The translations under genes were made by a program, and so were the position numbers. Below are positions 1-9,797 of a stretch of 64,000 nucleotides of DNA, one piece after another. How positions within the stretch are numbered: position 1 is the stretch's first letter; every line of letters starts with the position of its first letter. The stretch spans positions 1,984,001-2,048,000 of the forward strand of contig CAUJLY010000002.1 of NCBI GenBank assembly GCA_963281155.1. The letters run 5' to 3'. Source of the stretch: Rhabditophanes sp. KR3021. Taxonomy: Eukaryota > Nematoda > Chromadorea > Rhabditida > Alloionematidae. A model generated the notes under the pieces. The model was not told the DNA's origin. It was given only the letters and a program-made list of their open reading frames with translations, and did no database searches.

Positions 1-88
1 CGAGTGTGATAGAGTGTTTCACTAATACAATAATTTAAAATTTAAAAAATGAAATCTTTTTATTCTAATTTATAAAATGAAATTTAAG

Positions 89-2536
89 AAAACCTGGACA
101 GCCGAATTGTTTAGAAGAACCTATTAACAAATTAGAAAAAAAGCTACGCAAAAACACTGTTAGTGGAGCAAGGCAAAAAATTGAAAGACTAAAGTTGAGT
201 ATAAAAACTAAACCTTGGCTTAAAGCTTTGAAAGCTTCTGATACGATGGTAACGTGGTGTGAGCAGTTTCAAGAATATGATCCCTTTATTGCTCAAAGTC
301 AACCTAGTAACCCGTGGATTTCGGACGACATAACATTATGGTCAATTAACACGGATTCGTACGTCAATTCAAATAATTTTATATTCAATTAATTAAATCT
401 TTTTTAGAGTGGATGTCCCGACAGAAAGACGAGTCAAACGGTGGGGATTGAGTGTCCAAGAGTTGGTAAAGGATCCCATCGGTCGTCAAGTCCTTGAAAC
501 TCATTTGGAATCTGAATTTTCATCTGAAAACATCAGATTTTGGATGTCAATTCAAGAAATCAAATTCGCCGCAAACTCACAAGTATGTATTTATTAAATT
601 AAAAAAGGAAACAAAAATATTAAAATTATCATCGGAAGTCATATTAAGGTCAAACATTATTTTGACCAAGATGCCAGCAACTGCACATACATTGACATGA
701 TTGAGGAGGTAAACTTCTGGCATACTACATTTGCCGTGGTCACAATTGGTCATCTGTCTCTTGAATCTTTCGATTAAGATAAACTCCAAACTTTGAGCTA
801 TTTCTTTGGTAGGAACTAGAAGCTTGAGGTGCAGTGTTTTGGCTGGATGAGTCCTGATCTTGTCCATTCTAGACTGAGTTTTGTCAAACAAGTTACCATT
901 CTTTAGAGTACATGGAATGACTCAACTATGATGTAAACTTAATATGTAAATCTATCATCAAATAGTTTTAGAGCGAAAAGGTGGAGGGGTAAACATTAGA
1001 TTAAATATTGTTGATCTTACTATATAATATCCATATTTTAAAAAATATTCTTTTAAAAAGAAACTTTATTATATAGTTTTTTTCAAAATTTAATACAATA
1101 TTACAGGTAGAAGAAAAAGCTCAAAAATTATATAACGAATACTTAGCACCTGGAGCTCCTTTGCAAGTAAGTTACACTTAAAAATTAAATTTTTTTCAGA
1201 AAAATTCAGTATATACCTTTTTGTACAATAACATGAAGAGAGAAACTTTATTAGTTAAAAATAGGAGATGAACTAGTATTTTAAAACATACTCATGGGTT
1301 CTCCATAGAGAAAAGCCTTCTAGAACCATTCCAGCCACTTTCTTGTTCTTCTCTGGATCCATGTAGCTAACAAATATAGCATACAACATTCTCTTTTTAG
1401 CCTACACCAATAGTATTCTGATATCCTTCTAATTGAATCAACAACTCAGATTTTGTCTCAGAAGTTTGTTCAGGTGCTTGGTGCAGCCTGTTTGATAAGA
1501 ACGCGTACATTGTTGCATGCAATCTTGTCAAAGAATCATTAAATTCGAATGGCTTTTCGTTAGCTTTGACGTGTTTTGAGAGGTTGGTCCTCATAAATTT
1601 CCTCACATCACCAGAATTCATTTTAGAATGGAGACACAAACTCCACCACAAACGACTGTTTTTGAAGATAGAGAAAACGTTTTTAGATGATCGGGCAACT
1701 TCTTTAACATCACCTAAAAGAAATAAGATACAATAGCATTAGTTGAAACTAACCAGTAACTACGTTCTTTCACTTCGACCAAATGTTAACCTCTTGCTAT
1801 CATTGGAATACTTTCATTGCCTCGACACTCGTACTTTTGAGTAATTTTGATAAACTCTTAACTTTTTCTTTTGAGATAGTTGCATCTTTCGCTCCTTTCC
1901 GTCATCTTTTTAGTATCTTCCATCTTTAGAATAATAAACACCTAGTTGAGGCGATCTTGAAGCACTAAAATTAGTAAAACAATGTTAATATACGTTACAT
2001 TTGATCTTAATATAGACACATGGATAACTCACAACTTATTCAAAATACAATGCCTCAAAGGACTAACTGTGGATATACAGTCTCTTTGAATTTAATTTTA
2101 AAAACATAAATAAATAGCTCGTTAAATACTAAATAATTTATATTATGTATATTTCCAGGTAAATGTAGATTCAAAAACATTAGATGAAACGGTTAGATTA
2201 TTAAAAGACGAAAATATAGCTAGACGTCATGCCTTTTGGGTTGCTGAAGAACATGTATTCACGCTAATGTCCAAAGATTCGTATCCTAGATTTTTACGTT
2301 CAAATATATATCAAGGTGTCCTTTCAGCAGCACTGCAAAAAGGTTCACGCAGAATCGGATGGCGAAAGTTTATCTTTCACAACTTTACCAACCAAAGACC
2401 ACAACCAATTACGGCAAATCACAAAGCCAGTCGGGATGACACTATTAATGCTGCTTTACCTAAACAACTTAGCAGTGAATCACTACCTTTAAGAACAACT
2501 CCTCATTCTAAAATTAATCAACGCGACAAAAAATAA
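89..2536 (+). CDS. egl-10: R7-type RGS protein, EGL-10-like (3' part of gene)
   Basis: Regulator of G-protein signalling that acts as a GTPase activator for a G-alpha(o)-type subunit together with G-beta-5. The 5' part of the gene lies outside the window. Exons 89-358, 408-582, 1107-1166 and 2159-2536 join in frame. The first visible exon carries the GGL (G-gamma-like) helix with EEPINKLEKKL, then the linker NPWISDDITLW. The RGS box follows: VPTERRVKRWGLSVQEL, FSSENIRFW, then LMSKDSYPRFLRSNIY in the last exon. The sequence RRVKRWGLSVQELVKDPIG is closer to what I recall of EGL-10 than to EAT-16; this choice rests on memory. A basic tail of about 70 residues ends in a TAA. The two long introns (583-1106 and 1167-2158) each contain antisense coding-like sequence, listed separately. 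The Tudor-like gene on the other strand ends 146 bp downstream, so the two are convergent. Confidence 0.9.
577..891 (-). pseudogene. antisense coding relic in intron of egl-10-like gene
   Basis: Open stretch of about 100 codons on the minus strand inside the 524-bp intron of the RGS gene. It starts at an ATG at 891 and reads MFDKTQSRMDKIRTHPAK and later TNCDHGKCSMPEVY; composition is balanced and codon choice looks coding rather than like AT-rich intron sequence. The last third becomes AT-rich (NIFVSFFNLINTYL) and is probably not coding. I recognise no family. It may be one exon of a decayed gene. It belongs to the set of antisense intronic relics seen throughout the window. Confidence 0.4.
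1273..1923 (-). pseudogene. antisense gene relic with start, intron and frameshift in intron of egl-10-like gene
   Basis: Minus-strand gene-like structure inside the 992-bp RGS intron. It begins with an ATG at 1923 (MEDTKKMTERSERCNYLKRK, then a stop). A T-rich splice acceptor ending TTTCTTTTAG just above about 1714 is followed by a coding-like exon reading DVKEVARSSKNVFSIF, NSRLWWSLCLHSKM and HATMYAFLSNRLHQAPEQ. The frame stops at a TAA near 1400 and resumes one base over as KRMLYAIFVSYMDPEKNKK and EGFSLWRTHEYVLKY, ending in TAG at 1273. The stops and the frameshift argue for a pseudogene. The first exon piece resembles an F-box or helical repeat module only loosely, so I give no family. Confidence 0.5.
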
Positions 2537-2682
2537 ATATAACTAACTTTAATGATAGAAAATGATTAAAAGAAGTAAAAGCACAAGTATATTTGATAAT
2601 TTATTTATTCATACTAAAAGATCAATTAGATAATTTATACATAAAAACATAATCATACATACAAATAAGTTATAATCGCCAT

Positions 2683-4395
2683 TTAATTTTTCATATTTGC
2701 TTTGAGGTGCACTTTTTTGAGAAGTTCATTCATTTCTTCGGTGGTTGTCGTTGCTTCTCTATGTTCCCCGATAGAAAAATCAGTCGAACACCGACTGGTA
2801 AAGCTTTTGCCCAAAGTTCCTTTTTGGCATCTCTTAGACTTGCTGAAATTGGTTTCATTTTCCACAAATTTCGAACTTTTCCTTGGTTTGTATTCTTTGA
2901 CGTCACTTCGGGTGGTTGTCATTACTCCCGTTTTGAATGGCTTCTCAAACCCACCTTTCTTGGAAGTCCTGCCTTGGGTGTCTTTTAAGATGCCATGTAA
3001 CTCGACAGTCGTATTGTTTTGGAACTTCGTGTTGATTAGGCGACTAGAACAGAATTCTTCATTCTTAATATAGTTTTGCATAACCAGAGACTTCAATGAT
3101 GTCTGTGTACTAACATCGATAAGACTGGCACAGCAGTTTTCCTGATCAGTTACCAGATTCCAAACTTTTTTCTGATCGATAACTTCTTTCAAAATATTCT
3201 CCATTGAATTGAGGTAATCAAGGCCGATGTCAATTGAATTGTAGAGAGCAGGAATATCCAAACCAACTGGCAAGCAGAAGAGGGGGAACCCGTCCAAATT
3301 TTGATCCTCATAGGTTAGATTTGGATGATCAATAGCTTTAAATGAGACCATTTTAGTGTCTTGATTCAGCCCAGTGAGCTTGATTCGGGCAAACCTTGAG
3401 ATATCGCTTATCCAGACAATGTAAATGTCACCCTTCTTCAACTCTTCGGGATACACTTCCATTTCACGGCAAATCAACGCATTCTTGTAAATCTCCCCCA
3501 AAAAAGCACTTAAATGAGCTTCAGCAATCGCCATAGTGCAAGAACGATAGAAAATGTTCTTAATTCCATTCGATTTGATGACAAAAACGTCTTCATTCTC
3601 AGCAACTGTATAGAAGGTAGTAGAGATACGATTTTGCTTGGCATGATCGATCTTCTTACTTAGAAAGTTCTTAACAAAGCTCATCCAAGTGGTTTGAATT
3701 TGAACGCACTGCTTTTTCATTAAACCCAAGTAGTTGAACGAGTTCTGGAACCAGTTCCCTCCTTCTACCACAACAGCTGTCACAATCGGCGAGTCTTCGA
3801 GAAACACAACACCCACAAGCGACTTGTCATTGTAATCCAAGGAATTGCCTAACCCAATGGAATTGCAGTAACTTCTATTTGGCCATTTGCATCTAGTGAA
3901 AAGTGGGAACCGTGGAACATTTACTTCAAAGTCAAGGGGGATATGCACGATGGCTCCTTCGTCTTCATTTATTGTTAGAACGATTCCGAGATCACCATAA
4001 AAAACGGTGATAGTCTTGGTATCATTTTTTTCCAATACTTGGACTCTGTACGCCATGCCTTTAGTACACAGAAGCATGTACCACATGTCGATTTTCACCT
4101 AAAAATAATATAATGTGATGTAAAGTAATGGTAGCATATGGAATACCTCGTTGAATTTAAGTGGCTTTAGCTTTTTATTGCTGTCATTGTTCTCATCGCT
4201 TTCATTATACCTCACCTTCAAAAATTCCTCAGATATTTCTTTGACACTCATGGATGGCCTAGCAGGTTGCAGCAGAAACATTTCTTCTCCGCCATAACTA
4301 AAGTGGGAGAAGAACGCAGTCGTAAAGAAGGGTAAGACGGCTTCAGTGATGTCGCACCCTTGGAAGGCTTCAATAGATGATTCGAGAGTTGCCAT
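2683..4395 (-). CDS. Tudor-like domain protein
   Basis: Two exons, 4395-4147 and 4098-2683, joined by a 48-bp GT-AG intron; 554 residues. Two regions look like Tudor folds. The first is near residues 85-140 (VQVLEKNDTKTITVFYGDLG); the second is near residues 305-370 (GDIYIVWISDISRFARIKL, then FKAIDHPNL and FPLFCLPVGLDIPALY). In Tudor domains such barrels bind methylated arginine or lysine and often sit in germline small-RNA or RNP complexes; EKL-1 and RSD-6 are nematode examples, but I cannot tie this gene to either. The C-terminal 120 residues are basic and serine/threonine-rich and look disordered. It lies 330 bp downstream of the MCRS1-like gene on the same strand and converges on the RGS gene. 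Confidence 0.55.
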
Positions 4396-4725
4396 AATTG
4401 CCAGTAGTAGTGGTAAGTAATTATGAAATGAAAACTAAAAGCAACTGATATTTATAGGTGGTAGTATCATCAAAAGTGGTTAAAGCGCTAAAGTTTATAG
4501 TACACAAATAGTTGTGACGATGCTGTGTTACATGATGAAAAGGTGCATCAGATATGACTTTGGAAAAGTCATAGTATAAAAAATGGTTAATAAAGAGGTT
4601 TATTTAACCAAGAGTTGAAACACAAAACTATCTGATGAAAAAGTTTATTTAACCATGAGTTTAAAAGGAGTAAGATCATAATACACAAAATTATTCGATG
4701 AATAGATTTTTAAATAAGTTTAAAT

Positions 4726-5839
4726 TTAAAGTTTGTTGTCCGAGTCAGCGATTCTTAAATTTAATTCATTTTCCATTGATAATCCATGTAAGAAGGTTAC
4801 ACCAATGTAGGCAATGTTAATGTAAGATCCATCGATGATGCGACTAACTTCATTAGTTAGTACTGGTTTGCTGTCAATGTAGATTGTTCTGGAGCCGGTG
4901 TTTTGGAGATTCCACTCCCCGGAGGGTTCTCTTTTGATGATAGCATTATGACGAGAAATCCTGCCGGAAGGTCCTTCTAAAGACAAATCAACATCCACTG
5001 AATGGTTGGGTGTTTTTCTGCCGATGATAACTTTGTCGTCGCGGATCAGGAAATAATTAAACTTTCCTTTCAATAAGGCCTTTAATGATTTGAGATCAAA
5101 TACACGATGTTCATTAAGATGGTATTCTTCGATGATTTCTGTCCGAACTTTCTCCCAGTCTTGGAAAGTTCTTCGGTTTGCAACCACGTTCTTGACAACT
5201 GACGATGACTGAGTTTGAATGGATGTTTCGGTGTCATCTCTCAATTGCGAGATATCATATTGCCTTTCCAAGACAGAATCGCTAGTACACGCTCTAGTTT
5301 GATCTATCAAGCAATTAACTTTGAACAAAGTTGTCCAGAATTCTTGTAATACTTTGGCAGTACGGGAAATGTGGAATATAGTTGGGTTCTGCACCAACAA
5401 GTCTTCGAAAACAGCCAAATTGACTTTCGTAGTTGAGGTTATTTTCATAACCACGTTTTCCTCGGCAATTGAGAAAGGAATTTTGGATTGTAAGTCTCTG
5501 ATATTTTCTTTAGTCAGTGTTTCCACCCTTTTCTTGACAGTTTTCATAATCGCATCGTTATACATCAAATCATACCACCTTTCTTCTATCTCGTGCAAAC
5601 TAAACTTTTTCGACAAATTAACAGTCATTCCATGGACCAGTTTTAAATTTCCAAGCTAACCATATTAAAACAAACATTATTAAAATTGGCCATCTTTAAC
5701 TCACGTGTGAAACAGCGCCCATTAGTAACACATCATCCTCGGCAGTCCATTTTTTGACACTTTCACTAATAGCAGGATCCATGTGAGCTGGCTGATCCTT
5801 AGCTCTGCTTCTTTTGCGGGTTGAATTTGGCGAGGACAT
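4726..5839 (-). CDS. mcrs-1: Microspherule protein 1 homologue (MCRS1, FHA domain)
   Basis: Exons 5839-5705 and 5655-4726 give 354 residues; the intron is 49 bp. The N-terminal module has KKWTAEDDVLLMGAVSH, then LVHGMTVNLSKKFSLHEIEE and RWYDLMYNDAIMKTV, the MCRS_N pattern (a SANT-like region). The C-terminal third is an FHA domain: YFLIRDDKVIIGRKTPNHSV, then GRISRHNAIIKREPSGEWNL and ILTNE-type final strands. MCRS1 is a nuclear protein of the NSL and INO80 chromatin complexes, and the FHA domain binds phosphothreonine. The arginine of the GR motif and the S-R-H motif of the FHA fold are present. The start codon ATG at 5839 faces the ATP synthase alpha gene across a 607-bp divergent region. Confidence 0.85.
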
Positions 5840-6446
5840 TTAATTACAATAATGAATAGATTTTATGCTAAATGCAACAACAAAGGACGTACAGACTATT
5901 ATATTCTATAAGATTGTTAGCAATTCTCACTCCGAAAAGCTGTTTCGTCGTTGGGTAAACGACATCCCTAGTGATTTTGTCAATTGCAAATTGGATTTTT
6001 TGGGATTTAAATTTATTGTTGTTGTTAACCTTTTTAAGCTTGAGCTATGCTCAACATTGCACAAGATAAATGACTTAATTTTTGGTTAATTAATGCTTTT
6101 TTTAATTAGTCCATTTTGGGGCTATTTTTTGAGTTAGCTTGCATTTAGTTAGTTTAGAGCAGTTTGTGTTTAAAATAGATTATACACATATTTATGCATC
6201 AGCTACGCACATATTTTTGTTAATTTGTTGCTTCTTATCAAGTCTAAATTCAAATGAATACCGTAGGTAAGAACATCGAAGATTTCGGTGCGAGACCACT
6301 GACCCATTCCAAGCGAGTGGTGGAGTAGTATACTGATTGTTGCAGCGAACAATTTGTCTCTGACGCTTTATTGAATATATTTACTTGACGTTAAATACTT
6401 ATACTAGTTACTTATCATTGCTTTATCTTATAGAAAAGGATTCAAA
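5840..6446. promoter_or_regulatory. divergent intergenic region between mcrs-1-like and ATP synthase alpha genes
   Basis: This 607-bp region separates two divergent starts and so must hold both promoters. A small open frame at 5865-6089 (+) begins with a true ATG (MLNATTKDVQTIIFYKI) and runs 74 codons; I cannot support it as a gene. Within 6262-6365 the sequence is less AT-rich than its surroundings and can form two short hairpins: CGAA/TTCG at 6277-6287 and ACCACT/AGTGGT at 6295-6321. The sequence just upstream of the alpha-subunit ATG (CTTATAG then 13 bases) looks like a trans-splice acceptor. Confidence 0.5.
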
Positions 6447-9180
6447 ATGCTTCCAAACCGTATTCTATCAGCCGCTAAAGGATCAATTAAGGTAAACAGG
6501 CATTATATATAATATCATCATTTGTGTATACTTATTAGGTCTCAGCTCTCCAAGCCACCGCTGTCCGTGCTGCCGGTGGAGCCGAAGTCGGAAAAATCCT
6601 AGAACAAAAGATTCTCGGCCAAGATGCTGGATTCAATCTTGAGGAAACTGGTAAAGTATTGACCATCGGAGATGGAATTGCTCGTGTTTATGGGTTGAAA
6701 AATATTCAAGCCGAAGAGATGGTTGAATTCGATTCTGGAATCAAGGGAATGGCTCTTAATTTGGAACCCGACAACGTCGGAGTAGTAGTTTTCGGAAACG
6801 ACAAAGTCATCAAGGAAGGAGATGTTGTCAAGAGAACCGGAACCATTGTCGATGTACCAGTAGGTATGGGACTTCTCGGACGTGTTGTTGACGCCCTCGG
6901 AAACCCAATTGACGGAAAAGGCCCAATTGTCGCTGCCAAGAGATCCCGTGTCGAAACCAAAGCTCCAGGAATTATCCCAAGACTTGGTGTACGCGAACCT
7001 ATGTTAACTGGAATCAAGGCTGTCGACTCGCTTGTGTAAGTTAAACAATCAATACCAAAACATAATGAGCTTTATTAAAATACAGTAGTTTTAAAGTATA
7101 TAAGTATAATTAGAATAGTCATTCAACGAGTGTTAAATAGTTGCTTCAAATAGTAATCACCCATCGTATCCACAACTTCACAATTGTGGCACAGCATTAC
7201 ACCATGGACTTGCAGTCTTCTTTTTCTTTAGTTGCCTTTAAGCACATCATTATTAAATTATTCGATAAAAACGTGCTGTCCCGGTTTAAAATTCTTCTAA
7301 AACAAATTTGCTGGACAGTTTCTTTCCCAAATCTCTTTCAGCTTTTCTCATCTTGATGTGGCTTCTGTCGAGCAGCATATGCTTGCTCAATGACGTTCTG
7401 ATCTTGCAAAATGTACAATACCTAGCATACTTTCTCTTAGTTGACTTCGGCGTTTGCAAGTCATTTAGCATGTCTTTAAACACCCCGAGAACTCTCCATC
7501 GAGAGCAAAGGCCTTGATAAACTCGACGTATTTCTGGCCAGGCACTTGAGCAAAAATCTAATCCCAAACATTGTCTTCCTGATGTCTTACTTTTCTTAGT
7601 ATTTCGGCAAAAAAGTCAGGATTGCCAAAACAAATTCTGGCAACTTTCTTAAAGTTGATGCGGCTTCACCCAAAATAATTGTCATGGACTATAAAAACCT
7701 TGTAGCTTAGATATTTTAAAAGTTGATATCTACCCATCAATTTTTGGTAATCTTTACATACTTCTTCAGGCATGACTTCATCTTTAAATAGATTTAGTGC
7801 CACCATAAACTCACAAATTTCTTTACCATGTTTGATTAGGTTAATGATTAGTTGAATTAAGTTAATGGGTAATGAAAATGCTTTTCAACGCCACTTCAGA
7901 TCCCAATTTTGATCGTTTTGTAACGTTACTTTAATGTACTTTCCTATTGAAAAATGTACAACCAAATTTTGGTCTTTTTGACTCTTTTACGATTAAACAT
8001 ATATAAAAAACCTGAGACTTTCAACAACATCATTTGTATCATTTACTAATCCTCTGATCTCCTTTACAGACCTATTGGCCGCGGACAAAGAGCAAGAAAA
8101 CTACCTCCGGGCTTCCTTTATTAATATTTGCTCTTTCAGGAATTGATCATCGGAGACAGACAAACCGGAAAAACCGCAATTGCAATTGATACAATCATCA
8201 ACCAAAAAGCAATGCACGAAGGTTCAGATGAAAAGAAGAAGCTTTACTGCATTTACGTTGCCGTCGGTCAAAAAAGAAGTACAGTAGCTCAAATCGTGAA
8301 GAGATTGACTGATGCCGATGCCATGAAATATACAATCATTGTTTCCGCCACTGCCTCCGATGCTGCCCCTCTTCAATTCTTAGCTCCATACGCTGGATGT
8401 GCCATGGGAGAATATTTCCGTGACAATGGAAAGCACGCTCTTATCATCTACGACGATTTGTCCAAGCAAGCCGTAGCTTACCGTCAAATGTCTCTTCTTC
8501 TCCGTAGACCTCCAGGTCGTGAAGCTTACCCAGGAGATGTCTTCTACCTTCACTCCCGTCTTTTAGAACGTGCCGCCAAGATGAACAACGCCCTCGGAGG
8601 TGGATCTTTGACTGCTCTTCCAGTTATTGAAACCCAAGCCGGAGATGTATCCGCTTATATTCCAACCAACGTTATTTCCATCACCGATGGACAAATCTTC
8701 TTGGAAACCGAATTGTTCTACAAGGGAATCAGACCTGCCATCAATGTCGGTCTTTCCGTATCTCGTGTAGGATCTGCTGCTCAAACCAAATCCATGAAAC
8801 AAGTAGCCGGATCCATGAAATTGGAACTCGCTCAATATCGTGAAGTGGCCGCTTTCGCCCAATTCGGATCAGATCTTGATGCCTCAACCCAACAACTTCT
8901 CAACAGAGGAGTCCGTCTTACCGAACTTCTCAAGCAAGGACAATACGTCCCAATGGCTATTGAAGAGCAAGTTGCCGTTATCTTCGCCGGAGTCAGAGGA
9001 CATTTGGATAAAATCGAGCCATCTGCCATCAACAAGTTCGAAAAAGACTTCCTCGCCCACATCAGAGCCAACGAAACTGCTCTTCTCAAGACCATTCGCG
9101 AAGAAGGACAACTCTCCCCAGATACTGAAGCTAAACTCAAGGCTTTGGCCCAAAACTTCGTTGCTTCTTTCAAGGCTTAA
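6447..9180 (+). CDS. atp-1: Mitochondrial F1F0 ATP synthase subunit alpha
   Basis: Catalytic-core alpha subunit of mitochondrial ATP synthase, 534 residues. Exons 6447-6491, 6539-7035, 8070-8091 and 8140-9180. The first exon is a short mitochondrial presequence ([15 protein letters not shown]). Family motifs follow: [43 protein letters not shown], the Walker A loop GDRQTGKTA, and the alpha-subunit segment with [20 protein letters not shown]. The C-terminal helical domain is complete. The third exon is only 22 bases (VPIGRGQR) and is followed by an intron that starts with GC, not GT: AGA at 8089-8091 then GCAAG, ending TTTCAG at 8139. No GT donor is available and retention would give a stop, so this is a real GC-AG intron. 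Intron 7036-8069 is over 1 kb and contains an antisense relic. Codon usage is strongly biased towards C-ending codons, as expected for a highly expressed gene. Confidence 0.97.
7286..7800 (-). pseudogene. antisense coding relic in intron of ATP synthase alpha gene
   Basis: Minus-strand coding-like fragments in three frames inside the 1034-bp intron. From high to low coordinate they read [20 protein letters not shown], then [18 protein letters not shown], then [18 protein letters not shown], and lastly a basic block ([39 protein letters not shown]) ending in TAA at 7286. Changes of frame and stops between the blocks show that the gene is dead. The block K-K-V-A-R resembles K-E-V-A-R in the relic at 1273-1923, which may mean the two descend from one family. 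No known family was recognised. Confidence 0.5.
8092..8139 (+). other. GC-AG intron in ATP synthase alpha gene
   Basis: This 48-bp intron begins GCAAG and ends CTTTCAG. The flanking codons give PIGRGQR followed directly by [12 protein letters not shown], the invariant sequence of ATP synthase alpha, so the boundaries are fixed by protein conservation. The exon base before the donor is A (AGA), and GCAAG matches the usual GC-AG donor consensus. Confidence 0.93.
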
Positions 9181-9797
9181 GCGACAAAAGATTATAGATG
9201 CTGATTTATTGTTTGTTAGATGAACCACTTTGTATCAAAAATAAATATAATTCAAAAGAACTTGTAATTGTTTTATTTGCATTAACAAACATTTATTTCG
9301 CTGGTTTCTTAATTTAGATGGATAAAAAATAGTAAATATATTATTGTATTTTTTGGTGTTCATTTCATAATATTTTTGCTATCAATTAATAATCTCTTTT
9401 CTATTTCCTTAAATTATTCACTTCTGCAAATTTATTTATCTAGCGAATATGTGATGAGCATACACTCAAGGCAATTAACAATATTGTACTATTACTTTTT
9501 TATTATTTACTATATTGATTATTCAAGTTTTACATGTTTATACAAGTATAGCATTATTTATTATGCAGCTAGTATGTATGTGCCCATTTTCTCTGGGTCG
9601 GTAAAATAATTTTGAAAGTGCCCATCCCACCCTCTTATATCTCTTCTTTTCATCAAAGTCAAGAATAGTAAGAACAAAGTAGCTTCCGACACATCACATT
9701 TTTCATTTTCGTCTGACTCGCTTTATACCAGGTAGTGGTAACTATTTTTTGGCTATACTTAATTTTTTAATTATTTGTTGTTTTTAGTTTGTCAAGT

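Noticed and set aside
6260..6330. Possible spliced-leader RNA gene (GTAAG after a short leader, CTGACCCA as in SL1 RNA)
   Set aside because: No recognisable leader, no Sm-binding site in the right place, and no third stem-loop; the match is eight or nine bases only.
6706..9228. Several long antisense frames over the ATP synthase alpha exons
   Set aside because: They are shadows produced by the strong codon bias of a highly expressed gene; no start context or protein-like motif.
9789..9797. Three-codon N-terminal extension of the GRDP protein
   Set aside because: It starts with TTG; the ATG at 9798 follows a likely trans-splice acceptor.
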